This document shows, piece by piece, positions 1-13,200 of a stretch of DNA of 64,000 bases (within the stretch, counting starts at the first letter, position 1; each line of letters begins with the position of its first letter). The notes below the pieces were generated by a model that worked only from the letters and a program-made list of their open reading frames with translations, was not told the DNA's origin and searched no databases. The DNA is from Allodiplogaster sudhausi (Eukaryota; Nematoda; Chromadorea; Rhabditida; Diplogasteridae). Made by a program: the position numbers and the translations under genes. Location of the stretch: assembly GCA_945643635.1 (NCBI GenBank), contig CALZFC010000035.1, forward strand, positions 3,736,501 to 3,800,500, written 5' to 3'.

Positions 1-827
1 GTTCTGTCCTTCATTTAGTTAAACCCAATTCCAACACAGTTTACTACCACCTCTTACTCCGGTGGATATTGCGCGCTACCTCGGCTATATCTTTTTTTTC
101 TCTCCCCACTGCTCATTTCTTGCTAACAATAAGGCGATAAGCAAATGCCACCCAATAATCCGCTCCCTCCGTTCCAAAGGAAGACATTCTCTTCAATGCC
201 TACGCTTTGCACATCCCCCTGAGGTCTTCTTCTATTGTTTTCTCCCCTCGTCTTAAGAAAGATACCTTTAAACTCGAGAGAGTAAATAACTTATTTCACT
301 CGTTTATAAATCTTTGTTGTTTTGGCTATACTAATCGCACTGGTATTCCAAACCCTTATATTCGTAACAAGGTCCTCTCCATACCTTCTCTCTTATCCCT
401 AAGAAATCATGCTGTTCTTACCCTTGCGCGTAGACTTCTATTCGGTCACAGGCGTGTCTCATATCACGTTGCTCACTTCTTCCATTTCCGTAACACTCCC
501 ACTCGCGGCTTATCTTTCCTCCTTTCCTACTCATCCACTCGCTCCTTTCTCTGAAACCACTCCTTCTTTATAAGATCAGCTAAATCTTTTAACTCCATTT
601 CAAAACTCACAATTACTTCTATCCTCTCCGTCAAGTCATTCGCCTCTTTACCTCAATTTGCTTTGTACTCTCGTTTACCTTTAGCCGTTTTTACTATTAT
701 ATGTATCTATTCTTGCATCACCGTCATATCACACCATGTGTGTCACGTGAATAAATCTATAAAATCAATCAAATTTGTGCTTTTTCAATTCTCTGAAACT
801 TTATCAATAAGGATGCTGGTCTTCACT

Positions 828-931
828 TATCCAGAGATGACAGCGCAAGTGAGCGCAGCGATTGATGGCTACCTTGGAACGGGCCGGGTCGACCCAGGCG
901 GTGCCCTCGGCGTTGCACGACAGACGCGCTT
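828..931 (-). pseudogene. Stray copy of C6-like exon 3
   Basis: The minus strand repeats the C6-like last exon (LSCNAEGTAWVDPA is readable) but carries a one-base insertion after the GTAWVDPA segment. It has no first half of the exon and runs straight into a CT-rich tract on the plus strand. It is a duplicated, broken 3' exon lying downstream of copy 1. Confidence 0.75.
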
Positions 932-1045
932 TTTTATCTCTCCCTATCTCTCTCTCTCACTTTTTCATAAACTTCTTCTCACCATCAGAACAGACACTTA
1001 ATGAATAAGTATATGTCTTACCTCTTCTTCCTTGTCAATCACAGA

Positions 1046-1170
1046 TACCGTATTTTCTCTATTAGTGCCCCTCCCTCTATTAGAACCCCCCCCCCCTCTA
1101 ATAGTGCCCCCCTCTCGCAGAGGTATTGAAAAATAGTACCCCCGGGATCACTAATAGAGAAAATACGGTA
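1046..1170. mobile_element. Pogo-like miniature element 1
   Basis: A 125-base element bounded by the inverted repeat TACCGTATTTTCTCTATTAG and its complement ending AGAGAAAATACGGTA, with TA at each end as expected for a Tc1/mariner-pogo target duplication. Inside are repeated CTAATAGTGCCCC-type motifs and a C homopolymer. Two longer relatives lie at 9850 and 33228. Confidence 0.75.
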
Positions 1171-1333
1171 TACGCAGTCTAATTTGAACATAACTCTTTA
1201 TCACAATTATTATGAGCGTATTTCGAATTATCGGCTTATGAAAGCATAATATTCATCATTGACGGGGGGATTGAAAGAGAGAAATTCATCAAATGATAAG
1301 GATGAATCAATCAATACGATGCTGGATCTTCAC

Positions 1334-2068
1334 TTATGCAGAGATGACGGCGCAAGAGAGCGCAGTGATGGCGACCTTGGGTTGGGCCGGGTCGACCCAG
1401 GCGGTGCCCGCGGCGTTGCAAGACAGAGTCATCACGACGGGCTTGCCGAAGCCGGCAAAGATCGCGCCATTTTTACCTGCGTTCACCTGAAATAGTTCAT
1501 TCTCATTATCGTAAAATCATTCTTCTGTCACTTTGCCGCATTATCTCTCTCGCTTTCGCTCTCCCTCTCGCCCTCTCTGCCTCTCATTCTCTCTTTCACT
1601 ACCTCAATGACTGCCGCTCCCTTCTGTCCTCCTCCACAGATGAGCTTCCGCACCGCGCACTTTCCTGCGCGTGCAGTCAGGACGTCGGAGGCGAAGCTAG
1701 TCTCTCCAACGCTCACCTTGACGAGGCTGGTCACGCCTCTGTCCACCTTGACTAGGTCGGTCTCTCCTCCGTTCGTCTTGTTGTTCGACACCACAAGCAG
1801 ATCCTTTGTGCACATCCCGCATGGTAGGGTGGCGCGCTCAACATTCAGGATTTCCATAAAACAATGGACAATAGGTTTTTAAGGAATAATTTAATTGAGA
1901 ACAAATCATATCACGGTGAGATAATCAAGTGATTTGTTTTTCTTTACATTTATTTCTATCAAGACCTATCCTGGAATAATAAAGTCTGTATAGACTGACG
2001 GCGAATACGGAATGGCCAGCTTGTGCACTGGCGGAAAGGGCGACGACGAGCAAGAGTGTGAATTGCAT
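1334..2068 (-). CDS. Secreted C6-like cysteine-rich protein, copy 1 (3 exons)
   Basis: Exons 2000-2068, 1603-1836 and 1334-1486 join in phase 0 to about 151 residues. Exon 1 encodes a signal peptide (MQFTLLLVVALSASAQAG). The mature protein has six cysteines: a C-x2-C start (LPCGMC), KCAVRKLIC, LSCNAAGTAW and ALSCAV near the end. That spacing, with the Cys-Asn-x-x-Gly-x-x-Trp motif in the last exon, resembles the nematode C6 (DUF281) family; this assignment is by pattern only. Donor gtcagt after exon 1; acceptors gttgag and tttcag. A TATA-like box lies 56-63 bases upstream of the ATG. A run of repeated Lys-Val-x-x-Gly-x-Thr-Ser units sits between the cysteine pairs. Exported protein of unknown function; the paralogue is at 4007-4769. 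Confidence 0.8.
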
Positions 2069-2123
2069 TTCGAGAAGAGGAGAAGAGAGCGGATTGGGTG
2101 CTGACAATGGCCGATTCCGGGCG

Positions 2124-2131
2124 CTTTTATA
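2124..2131 (-). promoter_or_regulatory. TATA-like box, C6-like copy 1
   Basis: TATAAAAG on the minus strand in the context ATATAAAAGCGCCCGG, 56 bases upstream of the start codon at 2068. The same sequence precedes copy 2 at 4828-4835, so it has survived the duplication. Confidence 0.6.
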
Positions 2132-4006
2132 TCTTCTAGCATATGATAGAGGGTCGGACATGGTACCTTGTGCAAACAGTGCTATTAAGATGCCAAAAAA
2201 GACAACATAACTTTGTGTTCAAATATTGGATACAAGTGATTTCCAGACGCATACGCCTAAAGATAGAATGAGCATGAGAGATTGCGAGAAGCAAAGACTT
2301 ACTGTGGCCTTTCTCGCTATTAGTTCCGCATTGACCTGATTGTTTATACAGGCTTCACCTCTTCGTGGTAAAAAATTTTTTACATCGTGTTCAATGCGGA
2401 CATATTTGGTACACTTTCAATACACTGTAATACCACAAATGGTACTAAGTCGGATATCAAAGAACATGATCTCGAGCTTCAATCAAAATTCAGGCATTCA
2501 AGCGCACAAGGCCCTTGCTCAACTTCACTCACGCCCCTCCTGCAAAGTCAAAACAACAGCACGATAAAGAGCAAAGTTTGAAATAAAAGCAAAGGCTTAA
2601 AGAAGAAGGCCATAGAGATTTAGAAAGAAAACAAACAAAACAAACAAACAATCAATACAACTCAACAGCAGCTGACTAAGAATGATAAAAAATACACCAC
2701 GCAACAGATTTAAAAAAAAAACATGAATAAACACTAAACCAGCAACAAAGAAATGCACTAAATATGATGGGACAACACTAAACAATAATGAAAGAGGAAT
2801 AAAGGGAAATGGGGATGGGAAAACGACACCCTTGACATCCGCCCTCGACGTAGCGACGTCCACGGCGCTTATTTCAGTGTTCGCCGAATGTTTATTCGCT
2901 CGTGCTCTCTCATCGCAACGGCATTCTAACCCAGAACCTAATCAAGAGGAACCAAAAAAATCAATCGATATTCACATTAATCAATCACAGAATTACGAGA
3001 AACTATCCACTTGCAATACTTCTCGATGCGATACTGTGTCTCCTTCGTACTCAATCATCACAAACTGCAGTGATTAAAATGCCAAAATTCAGGAAATTTT
3101 TTAAGGGGAGGGGGTACACCGTGCTATAGGCAGCAACCGATGAGGCCGCATCCTCGGCCGCCAAATAGCAGCATCCCCTAGCCCCTGCCAAGTGCTCTGT
3201 CCTTCATTTGGGTAAATCGATTCCAACACCCGTTTACTACCGGCGCACCTCTTACCCCGGTGCATACTGTGTGCGACCTGGGAATCATTAACGGCCCGTC
3301 TCTTTCTTTCTCTCCATACTGCTCATTTCTTGCTAACAAGGCGATATGCAAGTGCCACCCAATAATCCGCTCCCTCCGTTCCAAGAACAAGAAGATTCAC
3401 CTCAATTCCTACACTTTGTATATCCGCCTACTGCTGGAGTCTTCTTCTATTGTTGTCTCCCCCTCGTCTTAAGAAGAAAGCCTTAGACTCGAGAGAGTCC
3501 CGAACTATTTTACTCGTTTTATATTACCTCGTTCGTTGCACTGATAATCCCAACCATGCTACTCGTAACAAGGCCCTCTCCCTCCCTCCACTCTTTTAGC
3601 TTACATTAGAAGTCATGCCGATTTTACCCTTGTATTCAGTCCCAGGCCTATATGAGAGGGTGTTCCTCACTTCTTCCATTTCCGTAACTCACGTAATCGC
3701 GGCTTATCTTTCCTCCTTCCCGACTCATCCACTCGCTCCTCTGTCCGAAAACACTTCTTCTTTATAAGATCAGCAAAGGCTTTTAACTCCATCCTCTCCG
3801 TCAAGTCATTCACCTCTTTACCTCAATCTGCTTTGTACTCTCGTTTACCTTTAGCCGTTTATACTATTATATGTATCTATTCTTGCATCACCGTAATATC
3901 ACAACATGTGTGTCACGTGAATAAATCAATAAAATAAATCAAATTTGTGCTTTCTCAATTATCTTTCACTTTATCAATATGATCGGGGGAAGATGCTGGT
4001 CTTCAC

Positions 4007-4769
4007 TTATCCAGAGATGACAGCGCAAGTGAGCGCTGAGATGGCGACCTCGGGATGAGCCGGGTCTACCCAAGCGGTGCCCGCTGCGTTGCACGACAGA
4101 GTAATCATGGCGGGCTTGCCGAAGCCGGCCAGGATCTGGTCGCCTTTACCCGCGTTCACCTTAAATCATTCACTTATTTGTAAAAAAAAAAAACAAATAC
4201 GTTCGTTTATAACGAAAAAGTGTTGCCTATTTTCTGCAATTCGAGGCAGAACAACTGTGTCTCTCTCCCTCTCTATGTCTCATTATCTCTCGCCACCTCA
4301 ATGACTGCCGCTCCCTTCTGTCCTCCTCCACAGATGAGCTTCCGCTGCGCACACTCGCCAGCGGGTGCCGTGACTACGTCGGAGACGAAGCTAAGCTCTC
4401 CAATGTTCATCTTGACGATGCTGGTCTCGCCTCCGTCCAGCTTGACGAAGCTCATCTCGCCTCCGTTCGTACTGGTGCGCGGCTCCGCCTTCAGCAGATC
4501 CTTTGAGCACATCCCGCAAGGCAGGGCGGCGCGCTCAACATTCAATATTTTCATAACAATGGACAATATTTTAAGGATTACTTTAATTGTGATTTATTTT
4601 CCGTTTACATGTTGTTTCTATCAAGATCCATCCTGAAAAATAAAAGAGAACAATAATTTAATTAAGATTCTGCTGTGTTGTTTAAACTGACGGCGAAGAC
4701 GGAATGGCCAGCGTGTGCAGTGGCGGAGAGGGCGGCCGTGGCGGCGACGAGAACGAGTGTGAATTGCAT
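4007..4769 (-). CDS. Secreted C6-like cysteine-rich protein, copy 2 (3 exons)
   Basis: Exons 4692-4769, 4297-4533 and 4007-4159 join in phase 0 to 155 residues. The start is the ATG of MQFTLVLVAATAALSATAH, an obvious signal peptide; the open frame upstream of that ATG overlaps the TATA-like box and so is untranslated leader. Six cysteines occupy the same positions as in copy 1 (PCGMC, ECAQRKLIC, LSCNAAGTAW, ALTCAV). The region between the cysteine pairs consists of imperfect repeats of the type SFVKLDGGETSIVKMNIGE, suggesting beta strands. The two copies keep frame, cysteines and splice sites while differing at many residues, so both look functional. Membership of the C6 family is inferred from spacing. 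Confidence 0.8.
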
Positions 4770-4827
4770 TTCGAGAAGAGGAGAAGAGAGCGGATTGGCT
4801 GCTGCTGGCAATGGCAGATGCCGGGCG

Positions 4828-4835
4828 CTTTTATA
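4828..4835 (-). promoter_or_regulatory. TATA-like box, C6-like copy 2
   Basis: TATAAAAG on the minus strand, 59 bases upstream of the ATG at 4769, in the same GC-rich context as the copy 1 box. Confidence 0.6.
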
Positions 4836-5299
4836 TCCTTTAGCATTTGATAGAACGAGAGAGGCGGACATGGTACTTCCTGTTCAATTATTAGATACAT
4901 GCGATTTCTTGACGCAAACGCACAAAAAGAGAAAGGCAGAGAGCGAGAGGGAGAAAGAGAGATTGGGAGAAGCAAAGCATTTCTCCCTCGTAGTTTTGCA
5001 TTGACCTGATTGTTTATACAGGCTTCACCTCTTTTGGTAACGACTTTTTTACATCGTGTTCAATGCGGACATAGTTGGTACAATTTCAATACACTGTAAT
5101 ACCACGAATGAGACTTTGTCGGATATCAAAGAATATGACCGCGAAATTCAATCAAAATTCAAGAGTTCAACCACGCAAGGCCCTTGCTCAACTTCACCAA
5201 CGTCAAAACAAGGGCACGGGAAAGAGCTAAGTTTATAGTAAAAGCAAAGGCTTATATGAGAAGGCCAGAGAGATTTAGAAAGAAAACAAACACAACGAA

Positions 5300-6102
5300 C
5301 AAACAACCTTTGGCGCGATAAAGAGCCGCCGACTGCTGGGGCAAGAAAGAGCGAGCGGAACGGCGAGAATGCTCGAGAACAGTAAATTACGATTTTTCGT
5401 CTTCGGGTTCAAATTTACCCATAATCTAAAGCTGAAAGATGCTAAATTCGAAAATTCATCGAATGCTATCTCGAAAAGGTAGCATACGAATACGTTTGAA
5501 ATAACTTAAAGTCATATCTCACTTTGAGCGTGGTTGAAGGGCGCAAGGATCAGAGCAGCATATCCAACATATATGTATGGTAAGACAATGGTTCTTCCAA
5601 TACATACATACATGTTTTTAAGCAGAATACTAAAGCTGGTGAGTTTAAACACAATTGTCCTCGTCTGCTGCATCACCTAATTGTAAACTGCATCCATCCC
5701 CTTCCCTTTCGTCCGCTTCTTATTACCTTACATACCTCCTAAGCTTTTCACAGATTTTTATTTTACCTACATATGCACCTACATGTGTGCATACTACATA
5801 TAAATGCGTTTTACTACTATTTAGAGTGGAGAATTTATTTAATAAAAAAATGAAGCTGGTAAAATCTCATTCGCTCCCTGACTCCTTTGAGTCTGTTATT
5901 CTCGCCCTTGAACGGATGACGTTAATGTTCTCATTTGGAATAATGATCCGAATCACTGTCATCTACTTGAAAGCTTGTATGTATCTATTTTCCGACTAAT
6001 GTACCTCATGCTTTGAGAAGAAGTGAAGTGCACCTGTAAAATGGCTATGAACGCAAAAGAATTAGCGGATAGACATAAAAAGAGAGAGGTAGAGAGAGAG
6101 AC

Positions 6103-6146
<44 letters not shown>

Positions 6147-7226
6147 AAAGAGAAACGAGAGAGAGAGATCAAAACAGATAGAAAGACAGAGGAAGAGGTA
6201 GATTTATTTCGCGCGATGGGACATAAGAACGAGTGTTCGGCGAAAAGGAAAAACATATCCATTCCCCGAATGAAGGATATATCCGTTTCCTGAAGGCACA
6301 CTTGTGCTCATTAGACTCTTCCAGAGGACGTTGCATATATGCTTGGCAAAGCACAGAAGAAGAAAAAAAAGCAGATTCCACTTACCATCATCAAAATGGA
6401 GACAAAGCACGTCCGAATGTTTCATCATCATTATCAACACGAAGAGAGCCTTTATTTAGAAGAGCGCCGCTACGGAAAAGGTCAAGTGTATGCAAGTGTC
6501 AGGAAATAGAAGACAAGTACTCTTTTAGATACCGTATACTTTTAAAGAGATACCAAATCTCCAAAAAGTTTTCTATTAATTGGACTCAAAAATATGTATT
6601 ATTGGCATGCATATACGATATAGAAAAGATGATGATGATGAATACCTACAAAAACATATGTACATCATTATTATAAGAATAGCGCAGAAACGTCAATGAT
6701 GACGAAACAAGAAGCATACATAATACATAACAGTGACGTGTTCATTACGACAATTGCGCAGGATGACTTTGCGAGAAAGAAAAAAAAACAAAGAACAGCT
6801 ACTCACACCAAGATACATACACATGTGGCGAGCTAATAATGTAAGAGAAACATGTGCGCAAAAGTTGTTTGGCATACATAAAAGGAAAACGACATAATAT
6901 AGACCTATATCATCCGTCAACATTCATTCTGTGAAAAGACATGTCGAGACCAGTGTAATAAAGAATAAGAGCATGAAGTTTTTTTTATTATTATCAATCG
7001 TCTTAGCAATAAAATGCTAATTCGAATAAATGCAATGAAAAGGTGTAGACCATCTGAATAATAGTCGAAGACTAAAGCAAAAAAATATTACAATAATATT
7101 ATAACAAGTTTTTTGGGTAGGTAGAAAATGTTTATTAGACATCATGCAATATTTGAAAACAGCTAGGAGATCGATAAGAGCGCAATTTCGGGCGGGAAAT
7201 TCAAATGTCCTTTTCGGGAGGCGAGA
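5300..7226. other. Intergenic, no gene seen
   Basis: No exon with a consistent phase or recognisable motif was found. It contains a (GA)n tract at 6083-6175 and AT-rich sequence with short simple repeats. The open frames here are short and composition-driven. Confidence 0.5.
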
Positions 7227-10200
7227 TTAGCCACACTTGCAGTCGGTGGCCACCATGCCGTCGACGTGCAGCATGACGACCTCCTGCTCCGGCGTGATGT
7301 AGATGATCTCGAGTGACTCGTATCTCAAGAGGATTGTCGTTGATGTTGGCGGGAAATTTAAAATGATATTTATTTGTTTCGGGATAGATCTTAAAGTATA
7401 GCATACTTGGAAGCGTGACAGCACGGAGCCGGTTCGAAGGGCGCACGGCCGAGTGTCTGGGCCGTCATAACGTCCTTGTTCTGTAAATGTATTTTTAGAT
7501 CTATTTATTTTTATTCTAGTAATAATAATTTTTTTAACTAGGCTTAATAGATTTACCTTAGCAACTTTTATTTTTACACAATTTTTTTTTACCTCGCCGC
7601 CCTTTGGGCAGCCGCCGCTGCAGCTGAAGGCGTTGTAACGTTGCGGAGCGAGCACGAACTTCCAGCCAATCTTCTGCAAATGATTCCTCTGTCTCTCTCT
7701 CTCTCTCTCTCTGCTTTTGCCTTGTATTTTCTTCTTCATTAATCGAGGAAATTGAATTTTGAATTTCGCGCCCAATTTGAATTTGAATTAACTTTTCTTC
7801 CCGCCACGAACCTTGAAGTCGACGAAGAGATCATGCTTGCAGCAAGTGCCCGGCACGCACTCGGGCAGCTTCTTCTCCTCCTGGCGGGCGGTGCGCGACG
7901 GCGCGGCCATCAACTTGATCGCAAGAAGCATGTTCTAGAAGGTGATGAGAAAAATTTGCATATTTCTTGAGAAAGGAAATATATGCAAATTTGTGAGTTC
8001 CAATTTACATAAGTATATAGTCTAAGGAAATATATTCAAACATTCATGCCACCTTAGACGAACAAATGTGTATTCACTGCATTGTTTTCCTGCATAGGTA
8101 AGCTGCGTCATTTTCTATACTAAATACAATGAAATTGTTATCCTATTCTCAGTTTTGCTCTCTCCCCATTATGCACAGCTATCCTCGCTTTCTAGCACAT
8201 GCAGGAAAAAGCAAGAAGATATTATTTGTTGTCTTCCCGGAACTTTCATGCCTACTAAGCCTTGAAAAAAAAAAGAATTTTTTTTCTTGCCCTCGAACGA
8301 GTGTCTGTCTTCAATGTTATTTGTGACTGCCCCTAGTCTCTGCTGAGTCTGCTTGAGACTTGGCTTAGCTTCTTCTACTTCTCCGGTTACTTGGCTTGAT
8401 TGAAAGCAACTGAGGATTAGTGAGAAGAGCAGTATGTTGTATTCATGTTATTCTTACTAGTCAATTTCGTAATTTGCCCACACAATGTAGATGTGAAACA
8501 TCCGGCAGATAGCAAGCACACAATGGCTGAGAAGAGAGCTATTACAACGTCTGAGTAGGCAAGGAGAATGCTTTGAGTCAGTCGCTCAAGCCATATTAGT
8601 AGCATTTAGTAGTATCCATAGACAGCAACAAAAACAGGCGATTAAGAAGGCGAGAGAGAGCCAGATGGCTAGCGCAAGAGCAGGGCCAAAGCGGCAGAGG
8701 ATGCGAGACTGAGAAAGAGAGATGAGAGAGAGAGCGAGAGAGAGTGAGAGAGAGAAAGAGAGAAAGAGAGAGCGCGAGAAAGAGAGAGAGTGATGAGGGA
8801 GAGAGATTAACCTTCATGTCCGAGTCGTTGTCTTGCGGATGGATGGCGAGGTTGTCGCCACGAAACATGGCAGAGACGAATAGGCCGGCAAAAACGTTCT
8901 CCTTCTCCGTCCACCATCTGTAGTGGAGAAAGAAGTGAGTAGAGCGAGACACAAAGATACAAAGATACAAACACACTGAAATACACCCAAACACACAAAT
9001 ACACAAATACACACAAACACACAAATAACAAACATTCTCTCACGCGCGAGACTACAAAATGGCCCCGAAAGGGCGCAGGGAGCGCAGACAAAAAATAAGC
9101 CCCGTCGTAGTAAACAGCGTTTTTGAAATACCAAATGCTCACAAAGCGACGACTATTACAGATGTGTATCAAGCGACGTTGTAGGAATAAACACGTATAC
9201 TGTAGATGAATGAGTTTTTTTCTTCTCGAACAGGCAACTATTTCTTTCCCATACACCGCTCGGGACACACGGACGCTAGAGCATGTGTGATTTAGAGAGA
9301 CGCGACTAAAATGGTTAGTAAAATTGAAATAGACTATGATGAAGTTTGGAGCTGCTTTAAGCGCGGAAGAGAGCAGAAATTGTTGAACGCAAAAATGGCT
9401 ACAGGAAAACATATAAAACTAATGAATATCAAATGTAATTGCAGAAACGTTTAGCTTAACTAAAAGAAGAAGCAAAAAGCCGTTGAAAGGAATGAAAAGG
9501 GAAGCAGAAGCCGTTGAAAGGAAATAATAGCAAGATCAGAAACCGTTGAGCTTACTTAAAAGTAGAAGAGAGCATGATTAATTAAAGGTCATTAAGCGTA
9601 GCAAAAAGTCAGAAACCTTTGAACGTCGTCGGCGTCGAGTGCGATGATGAGCGGCTCGCGGGCGTCGTGCGCGGACAGCGAGAAGCGGCGAGAGGCGATC
9701 GATGGGCTGAGCTAAAAAAAAGAAAAGAAATTTATTGGATTTTTTTTATTTTTAGCTACTAATGATTTATTCGCTATTTGCTTAAAATTTAAGAGCTTAA
9801 AATTTTTTGTCATCATATCTTATTTTGGTTTGCTTATTTGTTATAAACATACGTTATATTCTCTATTAGTTCAACTCCACCCCCCCCTATATTAACCCCA
9901 CCCCCCCCCCCGCTAATAGTGCCCCCTTAAAAAGTCCAATACCGCGCAGCTCTAGACCATCCTCGGTCCAGAAGGCATGGGATGTTCTTCTCAATGAACT
10001 GAAGACAAATTCATTCAAAAGCTGCGGTAAAACGGATATTCTAGTGATGATTCTATTGGAAATCGAGCTATTATTTTTCTTTTTGAAAGCGAATTTTGTT
10101 ATCACGCTTTTTGGGTATCACCTTGAAAAATAGTGCCCTTCCATCTAATAGAAGCTCTCCCTCTAATAGTACGTCTCCCTCGCAAGGGTACTTAAAAATA

Positions 10201-13200
10201 GTAGAGAAAATACGGTATTTCGAATTGGGATTTTTAAGTTGATTTGGTTGATGGTAAGAATAACTCAGCCGGCATAGTATTTATTATTAGCGCATAATCT
10301 CAACTTCCCTTTCAACAGTTCTCTTTCAAACAGGGACAGTGAGCGCCATTCTTCGATGACACCGCACAAATTGGATTAAAATTGCGCTGGCAGACAGGAC
10401 AATGTCTCCCATTGACGTTGGAAACCAGAATCTCTTTTATCTATATCTCTCTCTCTCAATCTCCAATTAAACAACGCACTGCCACCGTATAAGGTCCAAG
10501 CGTTTATAGAGTTCATGTTTTCGCCTCTAGATCTCCCCCGGGAGCCGAGGAATATAGCATTCTGTAATGTTCTAGATTCATGCATGAATGCACTACTAAT
10601 ATCTTTACTTTACTACAATCTTGCATTAATTAAGAATGATTATATGTATAATGGTCCTCATAGTCATTTTGTAAGCCTCATGGAACGGAATGAATCATCA
10701 AGTTTTCATTAAATCGATTATCTTTTTGAATTTGTTTTTTCATTAATTAATTAACTAATTAATTAGTAAAAAATTTAAATTATGACATCACAGCCAAAAA
10801 CCTCTCCGTCCTTCATTCGCTCGTGAACATGTACAGTGATGACGTCATCGTCGACGTCGTCGTCAACTTTGCCGCCGCTCGGCAGACGTACGTGAAAGCT
10901 GAGCGCCGCGAACACCACGTCACGCTGTCTGGTCTGGCGTGAGAAGTTGAAGGCGGCCGTCGGAAGGCCTAAATTAAAGTTGTTGTTTTTTGTTCATTTT
11001 ATTGGACATTCTTTGTCGTTGATTTTTAACAAAAATAACAGATACTATATGGATTTGCAGCATAATACGTGTGTGCTTCATCTTAAAAAACTCGCTTTAG
11101 TCGTGTATTCTTTCTAATAATTTTCTCTTAAAATAATTTTTTCTCTCATTATTGCAAATATGTATTACATGTACATCGCAGAGGACATAATAGAACAATC
11201 TGCAACTTTTGTTTTCTTGCAAAAAAAAAACGGTTGAATGAGCTAGCTAGTTTTTTTCTATGTAATCTTTTTTTGCCTTGCAACTTACAATAAACTTCCG
11301 GAAATTGTAGATACATAACATGGATTGGAACGAGACCAATTCAATGCATACGCCTACTGGCTACCACCCTCTTTCCCATTGTCTTCTTCTACTTTACAAT
11401 GTTCATTAAGTGCATGCCACACAAGAGGAGTGTATTGCTCAACGTTGAATAGCCGGGAGTTAAAAGAAATGGCAGCAGACTGGTGGCATTTGTAAATTGT
11501 ACCGAATAAAGGGAAGAAAGTGAATTGACTAGGGATAACATGAGAGTACAAGAATAGAAAGTGCTTTTAGCTAGTGGAAATGCCATGCATTCAGTGCTCA
11601 TGGTCGTTGTGTGGTGGCCTTTCAGGAAAAGGCGGGAAAAAAGTTGAGAATTGGCGGGAAAAGTAGAGAATTGACGGTAAAAGTTGAAAATTGGTGGGAA
11701 AAAGTAGCGATGAGAACCTCGTGGCGCGCTGTCGTAAGCGACAATCTCGAGTGTCTGGTGAGAAGACCGTGGGAGATCGGTGCTTGACGAGAAGACGTGC
11801 TTGCGAAGGGCACGCTGGCGCACCTTCAAAATGTGTCATTCATTTAAAACCAGATTCAAATTCGCGCCCTTTTCTCTTAGAATGACATTTCGATAGAACT
11901 GCATCATTATATTTCTGAAAATTCAAGTAAATCGTCAGTTTATTTTCTCTATTTTAAAGGAACACTAGCAGTTGTGGACGGCCGTATTTAAAGAATTTTT
12001 TTTTTATGCCACGATCATGCCTTCTTTCATGGGGGCGAACATCATCTTATATTTTGAGAATAATGATTTGGGAGATGGCATTACACCTCAAAAGATAAGA
12101 AAGAGAGTGTATAAAAAAGACCGGCTGAGTGTACTAACTTTTGTCTCAATCGCCGTAAAGAGTTACTTTAAAAATGTACATACTTACATAAAGCTATGTA
12201 GTTACCTTTTCAAGAAAGTTGTCTGGTCTAAACATGATATAACTAATCAGAATATCTCTCGTTCTCCGTTTCGCTCATGAACCGGATGGCAGCAGTTATA
12301 TAAGTTGTACTTTCAAAAATGAAGTAGATGCCGGATGATTCTTTGTGATGTTTAAGCATTAAGCTCACACAATTTCTCTAATTCGAAACACTCCATTTCC
12401 TCTTCGGCGACAAGTCCGATTCACTTGCATATACATATTTGTATCTTTCGTCTCCTAGAAGAGTTACGGTTAGTCCAATAAACAACCGTAAACTTTTGGT
12501 CAACCTCTTTTTTCTTCGTCAACTTCTTTTCTCACTCCTTCACGCGCCAAACGACTAATGTCGCCGTACAAAAATGTGCCTTCGCGGAAGTGTGTCCGAT
12601 TGGTCGTGTTTCTCTCGCCAAAGACTTTGATTTTGTATGTTCTGTGAGCGGTTGAGAAGGCTCGCAAGAAGTTACACAATTCCCTGTTGCGAGACGACCG
12701 TCGCCGAGTACAACTCAAGTATACGGGACGGAAGAGAAAGGGGACTCTCTGTCTCTCTTTCTCTCGTTCTCTCTTTCTCTTTCGCTCTTTTTCGCTCTCT
12801 CTTTTTTTCTCTTTCTCTCTCACTCTCTCTCTCTCTCTTTTCTCCTTCTTCTTATTCTCTCTGCCCAGCAGACACTCACTTTTTGTGTGTTTGAGAAAAT
12901 AAAAAGTTTGCCGCCGTCCGCCGTATTCATTTGTATTTGTCGCCTCGCTTTTTCCACTCCATTTCACGGAACTTATTGTTAGTCAAGTAAAAGGTGAGCT
13001 TGAGCTCTTTGCAGCTGTTCATGAAGCATGAATGAAATGGGGGGGGGGGCGGTGTAAGTGGACTATGGTCATCTCTCCCTCTTGTCTATCTTGCCTTCAC
13101 TTGCTCCATTGTCTGACCGTGAGAAGCCAGCGCCAGACAAGCCCAGTCAGACCACAGCAGAGCATTTATATATAGTTACTAGCTGCTTTTTTTGGAGCGC

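Larger units (their letters stand above)
1..5300. repeat. Tandem segmental duplication around two C6-like genes
   Basis: Bases 1-830 match about 3190-4000, and 1980-2660 match about 4680-5300, at high but imperfect identity, so this is a direct duplication of a unit of roughly 2-3 kb. Each unit contains one complete 3-exon secreted-protein gene on the minus strand and a noncoding 3' flank. In unit 1 the last exon occurs twice (828-931 degraded, 1334-1486 intact) with a small pogo-like element between the two copies. The flank shared by 1-560 and 3190-3760 has no open frame I recognise. Confidence 0.8.

Noticed and set aside
8596..9412. Overlapping 100-200 codon minus-strand frames
   Set aside because: Read-through of a TGF-beta exon into the neighbouring CT tract and intron; only 8812-8917 fits the gene's phase and family.
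12500..12967. 155-codon frame rich in Arg-Glu-Lys
   Set aside because: Mostly a GA-type repeat; only the last part (ending 12544) is considered as a possible TGF-beta exon.
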